DNA from: Streptomyces avidinii
Lineage (GTDB): Bacteria > Actinomycetota > Actinomycetes > Streptomycetales > Streptomycetaceae
Reading direction: 5' to 3'
Length of the DNA stretch: 64,000 bases
Assembly: GCF_014650695.1 (NCBI RefSeq)
Contig: NZ_BMVL01000004.1
Coordinates: 1-64,000, forward strand
Shown: positions 17,119 to 26,956 of the stretch, in pieces
How the letters are laid out: every line of letters starts with the position of its first letter
Position numbering within the stretch: position 1 is the first letter of the stretch
Notes under the pieces: model-generated
What the model was told of the DNA's origin: nothing
What the model saw: only the letters and a program-made list of their open reading frames with translations
The model's database searches: none
Made by a program: the position numbers and the translations under genes

Positions 17119-18101
17119 TCCTCTACCTAGCCCGCCGGCTGCTCGCCCTCGTCGGCGTGCTCCTCGCCATCGCCGCCGTCACCTTCCTCATCTTCTACGT
17201 CCTGCCCGCCGACCCGGCCGCGGCCGCCTGCGGCAAGACCTGCAGCGCCGAACGCCTGGCCGACGTAAGGGCGTACCTGGGCCTGGACCAGCCCCTGTGG
17301 CGGCAGTTCGGCGACTTCCTGACCGGCATCTTCACCGGCCGCACCCTCGGCACCGGCCAGTACGCCGTCGCGTGCGACTTCCCGTGCCTGGGCTACAGCT
17401 ACGAGAACTCGCTGCCCGTGTGGGACCTGCTGATGGACCGGCTCCCGGTCTCCGCCTCCCTCGCGGTCGGGGCCGCCGCGCTGTGGCTGGTCCTCGGCCT
17501 CGGCGCCGGGGTCACCGCCGCCCTGCGCAAGGACACCGCCACCGACAAGGCCCTGATGGTCGGGGCCGTAGCCGCCGCCTCACTGCCCGTGTACTTCACC
17601 TCCGTGATGCTCATCTACGGGGTCATCCGCATCGCCGGACTGCTGCCCTACCCCACCTACCGGGCCTTCACCGACAATCCGCTCGCCTGGGCCTCGAACC
17701 TGGCCCTGCCGTGGATCGCGCTCGCCCTGCTCTACGCCGCCATGTACGCGCGCCAGAGCCGCGGCTCGATGATCGAGGCGATGGCCGAGCCCTACATCCG
17801 TACCGCCCGCGCCAAGGGGATGCCCGAGCGCACGGTCGTCGTCAAACACGGGCTGCGCTCCGGGATGACCCCGATCCTCACCATCTTCGGCATGGACCTC
17901 GGCGGGCTGCTCGCCGGAGCCGTCATCACCGAGTCCATCTTCGGACTCCCCGGTATCGGGCGGCTGTTCTACGGCGCCCTCGTCAGCTCCGACCAGCCCG
18001 TGGTTCTCGGGGTCACCCTCCTCGCCGCCTTCTTCATCGTCGTCGCCAACCTCCTCGTCGACCTCCTGTACGCCGTCATCGACCCGAGAGTGAGGTACTG
18101 A
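17115..18101 (+). CDS. Peptide ABC importer, DppB-like permease
   Basis: Permease of 328 residues beginning MILYLARRLLALVGVL, with about six membrane spans and the conserved EAA loop (EPYIRTARAKGMPE) near residues 225-240. The start is a TTG that overlaps the upstream stop (TTGA), which points to translational coupling with the DppC-like partner. The next gene overlaps by one base (TGATG). Confidence 0.9.
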   Translation: MILYLARRLLALVGVLLAIAAVTFLIFYVLPADPAAAACGKTCSAERLADVRAYLGLDQPLWRQFGDFLTGIFTGRTLGTGQYAVACDFPCLGYSYENSLPVWDLLMDRLPVSASLAVGAAALWLVLGLGAGVTAALRKDTATDKALMVGAVAAASLPVYFTSVMLIYGVIRIAGLLPYPTYRAFTDNPLAWASNLALPWIALALLYAAMYARQSRGSMIEAMAEPYIRTARAKGMPERTVVVKHGLRSGMTPILTIFGMDLGGLLAGAVITESIFGLPGIGRLFYGALVSSDQPVVLGVTLLAAFFIVVANLLVDLLYAVIDPRVRY

Positions 18102-19155
18102 TGACCGCCGCGCCGCTCCTCGAAGTACGCGATCTGCGCGTCACGTTCCCCACCGGGCGGGGGACCGTACGGGCCGTCGACTCGATCGGCTTCACCGTCG
18201 AGGCCGGCCGCACCCTCGGCATCGTCGGCGAGTCCGGCTCCGGCAAGTCCGTCACCTCGCTCGCCGTCATGGGCCTGCACCGCGGCCCGGTCGAGGTCAC
18301 CGGCTCAGTGGCCCTCGCCGGGCGGGAGCTGACCGGGCTCCCGGAACGGGAACTGTCCAAGGTCCGCGGCCGCCGGATGGCCATGATCTTCCAGGACCCG
18401 CTCTCCAGCCTGCACCCCTACTACACGATCGGCGAGCAGATCGCCGAGCACTTCCGGGTGCACTTCAGGGCCGGCCGGGCCGCCGCCCGCAGGCGCGCGG
18501 TCGACATGCTCGGCGAGGTCGGCATCCCGGAACCGGCCCGCCGCGCGGGGGAGTACCCGCACCAGTTCTCCGGCGGCATGCGCCAGCGCGCGATGATCGC
18601 CATGGCGCTGGCCTGCGAGCCCGACCTGCTGATCGCCGACGAGCCCACCACCGCCCTGGACGTCACCGTGCAGGCGCAGATCCTGGAACTGATCGCCCGG
18701 CTCCAGCAGGAGCGCGGCCTCGGCGTCGTGATGATCACCCACGACCTGGGTGTCGTCGCCCGCGTCGCCCACGAGGTCCTCGTCATGTACGGCGGCCGGG
18801 CCGCCGAACAAGCGACGGCCGACGAACTGTTCGCCGACCCCGCCCACCCCTACACCCGGGGCCTGCTCGACTCGCTGCCCCGCCTCGACACCCCCGACGA
18901 CGTCCCCCTGCCCTTCATCCCCGGCTCCCCGCCGTCCCTGCTCGCACCCGCCCCCGGCTGCGCCTTCGCCCCACGCTGCCCCGTGGCCGCCGCCGGTCCG
19001 GCCGAGCAGAGGGCGCGCTGCTCGGACGAAAGGCCCGCACTGGGCCCGTACGGTGCACCGGGGCGGCTGGCCGCATGTCACTTCGCCGGATCCGCCGGGA
19101 CCTCACCGGGCGGCCTCGTGCCCGCCTTCCCTTCGACCGCCCCGGGGGTGTCCCG

Positions 19156-19159
<4 letters not shown>
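18101..19159 (+). CDS. Peptide ABC importer, DppD-like ATPase
   Basis: ABC ATPase of 352 residues. Walker A is GESGSGKS (43-50), the signature is FSGGMRQR, and Walker B is [12 protein letters not shown]; the C-terminal oligopeptide-transporter domain with clustered Cys ([10 protein letters not shown]) is typical of DppD/OppD. The protein runs about 35 residues past the normal end. It overlaps the next gene by ATGA. Confidence 0.92.
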
Positions 19160-20187
<1,028 letters not shown>

Positions 20188-20209
20188 CGGGGCGCCAGGG
20201 GAGGAAGGG

Positions 20210-20248
20210 GAAGGACCCGGCGCCGACACCGTCGACGCCGGGTCCTTC
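20210..20248 (+). terminator. Importer operon terminator
   Basis: A perfect 13-bp stem (GAAGGACCCGGCG with its complement) around a 13-nt loop, 22 bp behind the last importer gene. Confidence 0.85.
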
Positions 20249-20330
20249 TGCCGTCTCCCGACTCCCGTCCGCCCTCTGCCTCCTGCCCTCCGGTGCCCGC
20301 AGGGCGATGCGCCGATGGCATGATCACATC

Positions 20331-20978
20331 GTGACCAACAGATCGGCCCGGCCGGGCTCTCCGCGGTACGTCCTCTTCGATGTCGACGGGACGCTGATCG
20401 ACGCGGTGGCCAACCAGCGTCGCGTCTGGGAGACATGGGCGGCGCGTTACGGACTCGACTCCGACGCCGTGTACGAGGTGGCGCTGCGGACGCGCCCCAT
20501 GGAGACCTTCGCGGCGGTGGCCCCGGGGCACGACCCGCAGGCCTGTCTGACCGCGTTGCACGCACTGGAGGACGAAGACGTCCGGACCGGCGACTACACC
20601 GCGTTCGACGGTGCGTCGGAGCTGCTCTCCGGCCTGCCCGCGGGGCGCTGGGCACTGGTGACCTCGAACTACGAGCACCGGGTGCGCGGCCGGTTCGCCC
20701 GGACCGGACTCCCCCTGCCGGACCTGGTCGTGGATGCCGCCGCCGTCGACGAGGGCAAGCCCTCGCCCGTCCCCTACCTGCTGGCGGCGCAGCGTCTGGG
20801 CGCCGCGCCGCAGGACTGCCTGGTCATCGAGGACGCCCCGTCCGGCGTCGAGTCCGGGCTGCGGGCCGGCATGACGGTGTGGGGGATCAACACGGCGGAC
20901 CCGGTGCACGGGGTGCACCGCCACTTCGCGAGCCTGCGCGAGGCAGCGCCCCACGTCCTCGCCTTCGCCGCGGTCTGA
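20331..20978 (+). CDS. HAD-superfamily phosphatase
   Basis: Phosphoglycolate phosphatase/beta-phosphoglucomutase-type HAD hydrolase of 215 residues. Motif I is FDVDGTLID, motif II ALVTSNYE, the motif III lysine is in EGKPSPVPY, and motif IV is CLVIEDAPSGV. The GTG at 20331 was preferred: CATGAT sits at -12 to -7, which suits a leaderless start; an in-frame ATG at 20307 is the alternative. It is monocistronic behind the importer terminator, and the substrate cannot be told. Confidence 0.88.
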   Translation: MTNRSARPGSPRYVLFDVDGTLIDAVANQRRVWETWAARYGLDSDAVYEVALRTRPMETFAAVAPGHDPQACLTALHALEDEDVRTGDYTAFDGASELLSGLPAGRWALVTSNYEHRVRGRFARTGLPLPDLVVDAAAVDEGKPSPVPYLLAAQRLGAAPQDCLVIEDAPSGVESGLRAGMTVWGINTADPVHGVHRHFASLREAAPHVLAFAAV

Positions 20979-21047
20979 GTCCGAGCGGGCGGTGGCGGGC
21001 GGCCCACCCCGGCCACATGCCCCCCGTCACCGTCCGGCCCTTGTCCG

Positions 21048-23117
21048 TCAGGCCAGTTCGCGGCGGAAGAACTCCAGCTCCAGGGCCATCAGCTTCTCCC
21101 GGGTGCCGCCCGGGGTCATGTGCGTGACGCCGGGCAGGGCCAGCAGCTGGTGCGGGCGGCCCGCGTCCGTCAGGGCCTGCGAGAGGCGCAGGGTGTGGGA
21201 CGGGTGGACGTTGTCGTCGGCCAGGCCCGTGATCAGCAGCAGCGGGCGGGACAACCCGGGAGCGTCGGGCAGCAGCGAGTCCCGCTCGTAGACGTCCGGG
21301 TGGTCCTGCGGGAGCCCCAGGTACCGCTCGGTGTAAGCCGTGTCGTAGTGCCGGAAGTCGGTCGGCGCGGCCCCGGCCGCCGCCGCGTGGAAGACGTCCG
21401 GGCGGCGCAGCACGGCCATGGCCGCGAGGTAGCCTCCGTACGACCAGCCGCGTACCCCGACCCGGCCGAGGTCGAGGTCGGTGTGGCGGGCGGCGAGCGC
21501 GTGGAGCGCCGCGACCTGGTCGTCGAGGGTGACCTCGGAGAAGCCGCGGTACATGGCGTGCGTGTGGGCGGGGGAGACGTACGCGGTCCCGCGGTTGTCG
21601 ATGGTCACCACCGCGAAGCCCTGGTCGGCCCACCACTGGCGGTGCTGGCGGCGGCGCTGATCGGCGGTGATGTCCTGCGCGCCGGGGCCACCGTACCCGT
21701 CGACCAGGACGGGCAGCCGCCGGCCGGGGACGTGGTCGCGGGGCAGCACGAGGGCGGTGGGGACGCCGTGCTCGGTGACCCGCTCCAGGATCGCGTCCAC
21801 CCGGTAGGGCAGCGGCTCGGACAGGTCGGCGGGGGTGAACTCCCGCCCCTCGGGGGTGCGTACGGTGCGCCGTACCCCGTCGGCGTCGGCGCAGGTCAGC
21901 AGCAGGCTGCCGGCCGACGCGGACACGGTGTGCACGCCGGGCCCGTCGGCGAGCGGGGTCAGTTCTCCGGTGACCGGGTCCAGCAGCAGCACCTGCTGCT
22001 CGGACGGGTCGCGCAGGCCCGCCTCGATCAGCAGTCCGTCCTCGTGCACCCCGGCCACGGCGCGGACCTGGATCCCGTCCCCGGTGAGCAGTACGCCGTC
22101 CACCGCGAGGGCGCGGGCGGCGCCGCCCGGGGTGTCGGCGGCGGTCAGCATCCGCCCGTCGGAGAGACGGGCCGGGGTGCCGGGGACCAGCGGGTCCACC
22201 CACTGCGGGTGGCTGGTGCGGGACAGCTCGCGGGTGCGGCCGGTGGCCGGGTCGGCGGAGAGCAGCAGGACGTTTTGCTGGAGCCGGTCCTGGACGGTGA
22301 GCAGGATCTCGCTCTCGGACTCCCAGCCCGCGTCGGAGACGTACGGATAGCTCTCGGCGTCCCAGTCGAGCCGTATCCGGGCCCCGCCGTCGCCGAGCAC
22401 CCACAGCTGGACGTCGGCATTGGGCCCGCCCGCCTCGGGGTACGCGAAGTCCTCGGCCGGCCGTTCGGGGTGCGCCGGGTCGGTGAACCAGCGCCGCTGG
22501 AGGGCGGATTCGTCGACCCGGGCCGCCAGCAGGGTGACTCCGTCCGGGGACCACCAGTGGCCCCGGGTGCGGCCCAGCTCCTCGGCGGCGGCGAACTCGG
22601 CGAGGCCCCAGCGGGCCCCGTCGTCGGGGCTGACCCGGCCGCCCGGGGCGACGTACAGCACGTCGTCGGCGACGTAGGCGGTGCGCGAGCCGTCCGCGTT
22701 CGGCCTCGGGTCCAGCGCGGGGCCGGCGGCCGGGATCTCCGAGGCCGCCCCGGGCGCGCCCGGGGCGGCCTCGAAGGAGACCTGGAAGAGGCGTCCGTAC
22801 AGCGCGAAGGCGGCGCGCAGGCCGTCGCCGGAGAGGGCGTAGGAGCCGATCCCGGCGGCGACGAGCCGGGTCCGCTCGCGCAGTCGGCGTTCGGCCACCG
22901 GGAGGGGGCCCGGCTCGGGGCACAGCGCGCGGGGGTCGGCGAGCCGGGTCTCGGCGCCGGTGGTGGTGTCGAGCACCCAGAGGCTGTCGAAGGCGTCGGT
23001 GGGGCCGGTCGACCGGAGGAACCAGAGCAGGCGGCCTTCGTGCCCGAAGGAGAAGGCGCGCGGGGCACCGTGGGTGAAGCGGGCCGTGCTCGCGGAGAGC
23101 CTGAGGAAGTCATCCAT
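21048..23117 (-). CDS. DPP-IV-like prolyl dipeptidyl peptidase (S9)
   Basis: Serine peptidase of 689 residues with an N-terminal beta-propeller (about 20-440) and a C-terminal alpha/beta hydrolase domain. The triad is visible as S559 (GWSYGGY), D634 (GLADDNVH) and H666 (GVTHMTP). The pair E179-E180 in AAEELGRTRGHWWSPDG matches the double-Glu motif that in DPP-IV holds the free N-terminus, so release of Xaa-Pro dipeptides is expected. No signal peptide was seen, so it acts inside the cell. A perfect operator palindrome lies 8 bp upstream of its start, tying it to the collagen/hydroxyproline programme. Confidence 0.92.
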   Translation of the reverse strand: MDDFLRLSASTARFTHGAPRAFSFGHEGRLLWFLRSTGPTDAFDSLWVLDTTTGAETRLADPRALCPEPGPLPVAERRLRERTRLVAAGIGSYALSGDGLRAAFALYGRLFQVSFEAAPGAPGAASEIPAAGPALDPRPNADGSRTAYVADDVLYVAPGGRVSPDDGARWGLAEFAAAEELGRTRGHWWSPDGVTLLAARVDESALQRRWFTDPAHPERPAEDFAYPEAGGPNADVQLWVLGDGGARIRLDWDAESYPYVSDAGWESESEILLTVQDRLQQNVLLLSADPATGRTRELSRTSHPQWVDPLVPGTPARLSDGRMLTAADTPGGAARALAVDGVLLTGDGIQVRAVAGVHEDGLLIEAGLRDPSEQQVLLLDPVTGELTPLADGPGVHTVSASAGSLLLTCADADGVRRTVRTPEGREFTPADLSEPLPYRVDAILERVTEHGVPTALVLPRDHVPGRRLPVLVDGYGGPGAQDITADQRRRQHRQWWADQGFAVVTIDNRGTAYVSPAHTHAMYRGFSEVTLDDQVAALHALAARHTDLDLGRVGVRGWSYGGYLAAMAVLRRPDVFHAAAAGAAPTDFRHYDTAYTERYLGLPQDHPDVYERDSLLPDAPGLSRPLLLITGLADDNVHPSHTLRLSQALTDAGRPHQLLALPGVTHMTPGGTREKLMALELEFFRRELA

Positions 23118-23125
23118 GATCGTAG

Positions 23126-23146
23126 TGTGACATGTGAAATGTCACA
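23126..23146. promoter_or_regulatory. Perfect operator palindrome before the DPP-IV-like gene
   Basis: TGTGACAT-N5-ATGTCACA is a perfect 8+8 palindrome, the most symmetrical member of the site family in this window. It lies between the divergent peptidase (start 23117) and the MFS gene (start 23201) and could control both. Confidence 0.72.
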
Positions 23147-23200
23147 ACTACTAGGCTGTTCGAGTGGTGACCCCAGGGGTGCGGGCTTAGCGTCGAAAGG

Positions 23201-24754
23201 GTGCACCCGAACGCATCGCCGAGCAGCAACGGGACCGACGGCAAGGTCCACGGGAGCGGCAACGGACTCGCCCTGTTCGTCATCGCCTCCTGTCAGCTCA
23301 TGGTGGTTCTCGACATCACGATCGTGAACATCGCGCTGCCGCACATCCAGACCGCGCTCAACTTCTCGACCGAGAGCCTTTCCTGGGTCGTCAACGCCTA
23401 CACCCTCGCCTTCGGCGGACTGCTGCTCCTCGGCGGCCGCACCGGCGACATCCTCGGCCGCAAACGCGTCTTCATCTTCGGTGTCCTGCTCTTCGGACTG
23501 GCCTCGCTCCTCGGCGGACTGGCCCAGAACGAGGGTCAGTTGATGGCCGCGCGCGCCCTCCAGGGCGTCGGTGGCGCGATCGCCTCGCCGACCTCCCTGG
23601 CGCTGATCACCACGACCTTCCGCGAAGGCCCGGCCCGCAACCGGGCGTTCGGCGTGTTCGCGGGCGTCTCGGCCGCCGGCGGCGCCATCGGACTCCTCGC
23701 GGGCGGCATCCTCGTCGAGTGGCTCGACTGGCGCTGGGTGCTCTTCGTCAACGTCCCCATCGCCATCGTGATCGCGCTGCTGGCGGTCAAGGTGCTGCAC
23801 GAGTCCGAACGCCATCCAGGGCACTTCGACTTCGCGGGCGCGCTGCTGTCCACCCTGGGCATGGTCTCGCTCGTCTACGGCTTCATCCGGGCCTCCCAGG
23901 AAGGCTGGCGCGACCCGGTCACGCTGGGCTCCTTCGGCGCGGCCGTGGTCCTGCTGACCCTGTTCATCCTCAACGAGCGCCGCTCGCCGCAGCCGATCAC
24001 CCCGCTGCACATGTTCGCCGACCGCAACCGGTCCGGGACCTACGGCATCATGCTCATGCTCGCCTGCGCGATCTTCGGCATGTTCTTCTTCCTGACGCTC
24101 TTCGTGCAGATCGTGCTGGGCTTCAGCCCGATCCAGGCCGGTCTCGCCTTCCTGCCCGTCAGCGCGGTGATCGCGGTGGGCGCCGGCCTCACCGCGAAGC
24201 TGCTGCCGAGGTTCGGGCCCAAGCCCTTCATGGTCACCGGCGCGCTGTCCTCGGCGGCCGGCCTCGCCTGGCTGACGCAGGTCGACATCCACTCGACGTA
24301 CCTGGGCAGCATCCTGGGCCCGATGCTGCTCTTCGCCCTCGGCATGGGCCTGCAGTTCGTCTCGCTCACGCTGATGGCCCTGTCCAACGTCACCGACCGG
24401 GAGTCGGGCGCCGCGTCCGGTCTGCTGAACACGATGCAGCAGGTGGGCGGCTCGCTCGGCCTGTCGATCCTGGTGACCGTCTACGGCACCGCCAGCCGCA
24501 ACGAGGCCAAGGAGCAGGTGCCCGCCTTCCTCAGCACCGCAAGCCCGATACAGAAGGCCTTCTTCGCGCGCACCGGGCAGCTCCCGAAGCCGTGGGGGGA
24601 CCAGGTCCTCACCTCGGGCATCAGCTCGGCCTTCGTCGTGGCCTCGCTGTTCACCCTGGTCGGGGCGCTGATCGCGCTGTTCGTCATCCAGGTCCGGCCC
24701 TCGGACCTCGAACGCCTCCAGGGCAACCACAGGCCGGCGGCCGACCGTGCGTAG
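23201..24754 (+). CDS. MFS drug transporter (DHA2, EmrB/QacA type)
   Basis: Membrane exporter of 517 residues with 14 predicted spans. The DHA2 signature MVVLDITIVNIALP is in span 1 and GGRTGDILGRKRVF is the motif A loop between spans 2 and 3. It probably exports a toxic compound by proton antiport; the substrate is unknown. The GTG at 23201 has GAAAGG directly in front. It is divergent from the DPP-IV-like gene across an 83-bp gap that holds the operator palindrome, so co-regulation is possible but unproven. Confidence 0.9.
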   Translation: MHPNASPSSNGTDGKVHGSGNGLALFVIASCQLMVVLDITIVNIALPHIQTALNFSTESLSWVVNAYTLAFGGLLLLGGRTGDILGRKRVFIFGVLLFGLASLLGGLAQNEGQLMAARALQGVGGAIASPTSLALITTTFREGPARNRAFGVFAGVSAAGGAIGLLAGGILVEWLDWRWVLFVNVPIAIVIALLAVKVLHESERHPGHFDFAGALLSTLGMVSLVYGFIRASQEGWRDPVTLGSFGAAVVLLTLFILNERRSPQPITPLHMFADRNRSGTYGIMLMLACAIFGMFFFLTLFVQIVLGFSPIQAGLAFLPVSAVIAVGAGLTAKLLPRFGPKPFMVTGALSSAAGLAWLTQVDIHSTYLGSILGPMLLFALGMGLQFVSLTLMALSNVTDRESGAASGLLNTMQQVGGSLGLSILVTVYGTASRNEAKEQVPAFLSTASPIQKAFFARTGQLPKPWGDQVLTSGISSAFVVASLFTLVGALIALFVIQVRPSDLERLQGNHRPAADRA

Positions 24755-24755
24755 G

Positions 24756-24785
24756 CCGGCCGCGGCCGCTCGGGTCCGCGGCCGG
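24756..24785. terminator. Bidirectional terminator
   Basis: A 10-bp perfect stem (CCGGCCGCGG) fills the 35-bp gap between the convergent MFS and FBP genes. Confidence 0.65.
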
Positions 24786-24789
24786 TCGT

Positions 24790-25299
24790 TCAGGTCCCGG
24801 TGACGCGGGCCACGAAGGCGTCCAGGTTCTCGGACATCCGGGCGAGCCGCTCGTCGAGCGTCAGGGACTCCTCGTACCGCCCGGCCCGCAGTTTCGGCTG
24901 CCGCTTGCCGCGTACGTACAGGGGGCAGGCCAGGTCCGCGCAGATGTAGGTGCCGACCGTATTGCCCTCACGGCCGCGCGCCCCCGCGAGCGGGGCGGCG
25001 AGCAGGGTGACCCCGGAGGAGGCGTGACCCGTCAGGCAGATCTGGCACAGGCTGGACTTCACCACGCTGGTGCGGCCCACGGACGGTACGCGCAGCGAGA
25101 TCCCCAGCGGGCCGTCCTCCCGGGGCAGCACGAGATGCGCACGCAGTGGCGCTCCCGGGTCCACCCACCCGAGGAAGTCCAGTTCCTTCCAGGGCAGTTC
25201 GGTGAAGTCGAGCGGCAGCCGCAGCCGCGCCGCCTCGCCCTTGGTGCAGTTCACGAAGGATGCACGGATCTGTTTCTCGGTGAGTGGTTCCACGGGCAT
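24790..25299 (-). CDS. FBP-domain (EF-G-binding type) protein
   Basis: Protein of 169 residues matching the FBP/FusB-type family, whose members bind elongation factor G through a C-terminal treble-clef zinc finger. The zinc ligands are C-x2-C in SLCQICLTGH and C-x4-C in ICADLACPLY. In staphylococci FusB/FusC rescue EF-G from fusidic acid; the role in Streptomyces is not established. The ATG start at 25299 follows a weak purine-rich stretch. Monocistronic, with the P450 gene upstream on the same strand, 33 bp away. Confidence 0.85.
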   Translation of the reverse strand: MPVEPLTEKQIRASFVNCTKGEAARLRLPLDFTELPWKELDFLGWVDPGAPLRAHLVLPREDGPLGISLRVPSVGRTSVVKSSLCQICLTGHASSGVTLLAAPLAGARGREGNTVGTYICADLACPLYVRGKRQPKLRAGRYEESLTLDERLARMSENLDAFVARVTGT

Positions 25300-25332
25300 C
25301 GACCCTATTACCTGCTCCGACCTGCCCGCATC

Positions 25333-26769
25333 TCAATATCCGGAAGGGATGCCCTGGCCGTCCAGGCGGCGGATCCGGCAGCGCGCCGGGCCGTTCGTCC
25401 GCAGGGTGATCCCGGCGCCGACCGGGATCTCGGTGTCCACGGCCTCGAAGGCGTAGGCCCGCAGGATCATCGCCAGCGCGATCACCGACTCCAGCATCGA
25501 GAAGTGCTGCCCGATACAGGCCCGCGGACCCCCGCCGAAGGGGAACCACGCGTAGCGCGGCCGCCCCGCCTCCGCCTCGGGCGTGAAGCGATCGGGGTCG
25601 AAGCGGTCCGGGTCCGGCCAGTACGCGGGGTGGCGGTGCGTCACCCACGGCGCCAGGATCACGTCCGCGCCCGCGGGGACGGTGTGCTCCCCGATCCGGG
25701 TGGCGGCGACGGCCTTGCGCCCGATGACCGGCGCGGCCGGATAGAGCCGCATCGCCTCCTTGAGCACCTGGGTGAGGTACGGGAGCCGGTCCAGGTCGGC
25801 GGCCCCGGGCGTACGGTCGCCCAGCACGCGGGAGATCTCCTCACGGGCCCGGTCCTGCTGCTCGGGGTGGCGGGCCAGCAGGTGCAGGGCGAAGCAGAGG
25901 GACGTGGCGGTCGTCTCGTGCCCGGCGAGCAGGAAGATCAACACCTGGTCGCGCAGCTCGGAGGCGTCGAACTCCCCGTCGTCCGAACTCCTGGCGGCGG
26001 CGAGCAGCGACAGCAGGTCCTCGCCGGCGGACTCGACGCCGGCGTCGGCGCCCGTGCCCGTGCCGGGCGTCCGCCGACGCCGGGCGATGATCCTGTCGCA
26101 GACCCCGTACAGCTCGTCCATCGCGGCGGCCGCCCGCCGGTTGCCGGGGGTGGGCCAGTGGCGCGGGATGTTGGCGGGGGAGTAGCCGCGGCGCAGTACG
26201 TAGTCGGTGATCACCGGAAAGCACTCGGCCACGACGCCGGCGGTGGCCTCGACGTCCGTGCCGAAGAGGATGCGGGCGACGGCGCGCAGGGCGAGGTGCA
26301 TCATCTCGTCGGAGACGTCGACGACGCCGCCCGGGGCCTCGCCCCAGGCGGTGATGACCGCGTCGGTCTCGGCGGCCACCGCCTCGGCGTAGCCGTCCAC
26401 CCGGCGCCGGGTGAACAGCGGCTGCACGAGCCGGCGTTGGCGCAGGTAGTCCTCGTCCTGACTGGTCAGCAGCCCGTTGCCGAAGGAGTTCCGTACCTCC
26501 TGGTAGAAGTGGTTGTCCTTGCGGAAGCGGGCCGCGTCGGAGGCGAGCACCTGCTGGGCTCCCGCGGGGGAGAAGACGCAGTACAACTCGGCGCGCATGC
26601 CGGGCGGACCGGCCGTGATCCGGACCAGGTCACCGTGCCGGTGCTGGGCCCGCAGATAGGTACCGAGGGAGTCGGACTTCAGGTCGAAGAGCGACCCGAG
26701 CAACGGCACCCCGGTCAGCCCGGGCACCTCCGTCCCCGTATCCACGCCGGAGTTCGTTCCCATCGCCAT
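25333..26769 (-). CDS. Cytochrome P450
   Basis: Soluble P450 monooxygenase of 478 residues. The oxygen-binding I-helix is LLAGHETTATS, the K-helix ExxR is KEAMRLYP, and the heme loop FPFGGGPRACIG places the thiolate ligand at C418. The length and the FGGGPRACIG loop resemble class II-like (CYP102/CYP4-related) enzymes more than the short CYP105/107 types. No ferredoxin or biosynthetic genes are adjacent, so the substrate is unknown. An alternative start lies at the second ATG two codons on. Confidence 0.93.
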   Translation of the reverse strand: MAMGTNSGVDTGTEVPGLTGVPLLGSLFDLKSDSLGTYLRAQHRHGDLVRITAGPPGMRAELYCVFSPAGAQQVLASDAARFRKDNHFYQEVRNSFGNGLLTSQDEDYLRQRRLVQPLFTRRRVDGYAEAVAAETDAVITAWGEAPGGVVDVSDEMMHLALRAVARILFGTDVEATAGVVAECFPVITDYVLRRGYSPANIPRHWPTPGNRRAAAAMDELYGVCDRIIARRRRTPGTGTGADAGVESAGEDLLSLLAAARSSDDGEFDASELRDQVLIFLLAGHETTATSLCFALHLLARHPEQQDRAREEISRVLGDRTPGAADLDRLPYLTQVLKEAMRLYPAAPVIGRKAVAATRIGEHTVPAGADVILAPWVTHRHPAYWPDPDRFDPDRFTPEAEAGRPRYAWFPFGGGPRACIGQHFSMLESVIALAMILRAYAFEAVDTEIPVGAGITLRTNGPARCRIRRLDGQGIPSGY

Positions 26770-26840
26770 GGCAGCTCCTTCGTCCTACGGGATCCCGATT
26801 CTGCCGCGCCCGCCCCGCACCTGGCGAGGACATGGTCCCC

Positions 26841-26863
26841 ATCAGGCCCAACAGTGGCCTGAT
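26841..26863. promoter_or_regulatory. Palindrome in the P450/amidotransferase gap
   Basis: ATCAGGCC-N7-GGCCTGAT, a perfect 8+8 inverted repeat between two divergent genes, 71 bp upstream of the P450 start. It could be an operator or an RNA hairpin. Confidence 0.45.
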
Positions 26864-26956
26864 CCGGATCCCGCCGGCGTGGCGATCACCGGGCGGTGAC
26901 CCCACAATGGATAGGGCCACCGTGCGTCGCACCGTTGCTCCCCGAGGTGATTGCTC

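Noticed and set aside
21120..23327. A plus-strand open frame of 735 codons
   Set aside because: It lies antisense to the DPP-IV-like gene, whose catalytic residues are clear. Its composition is that of a shadow frame.
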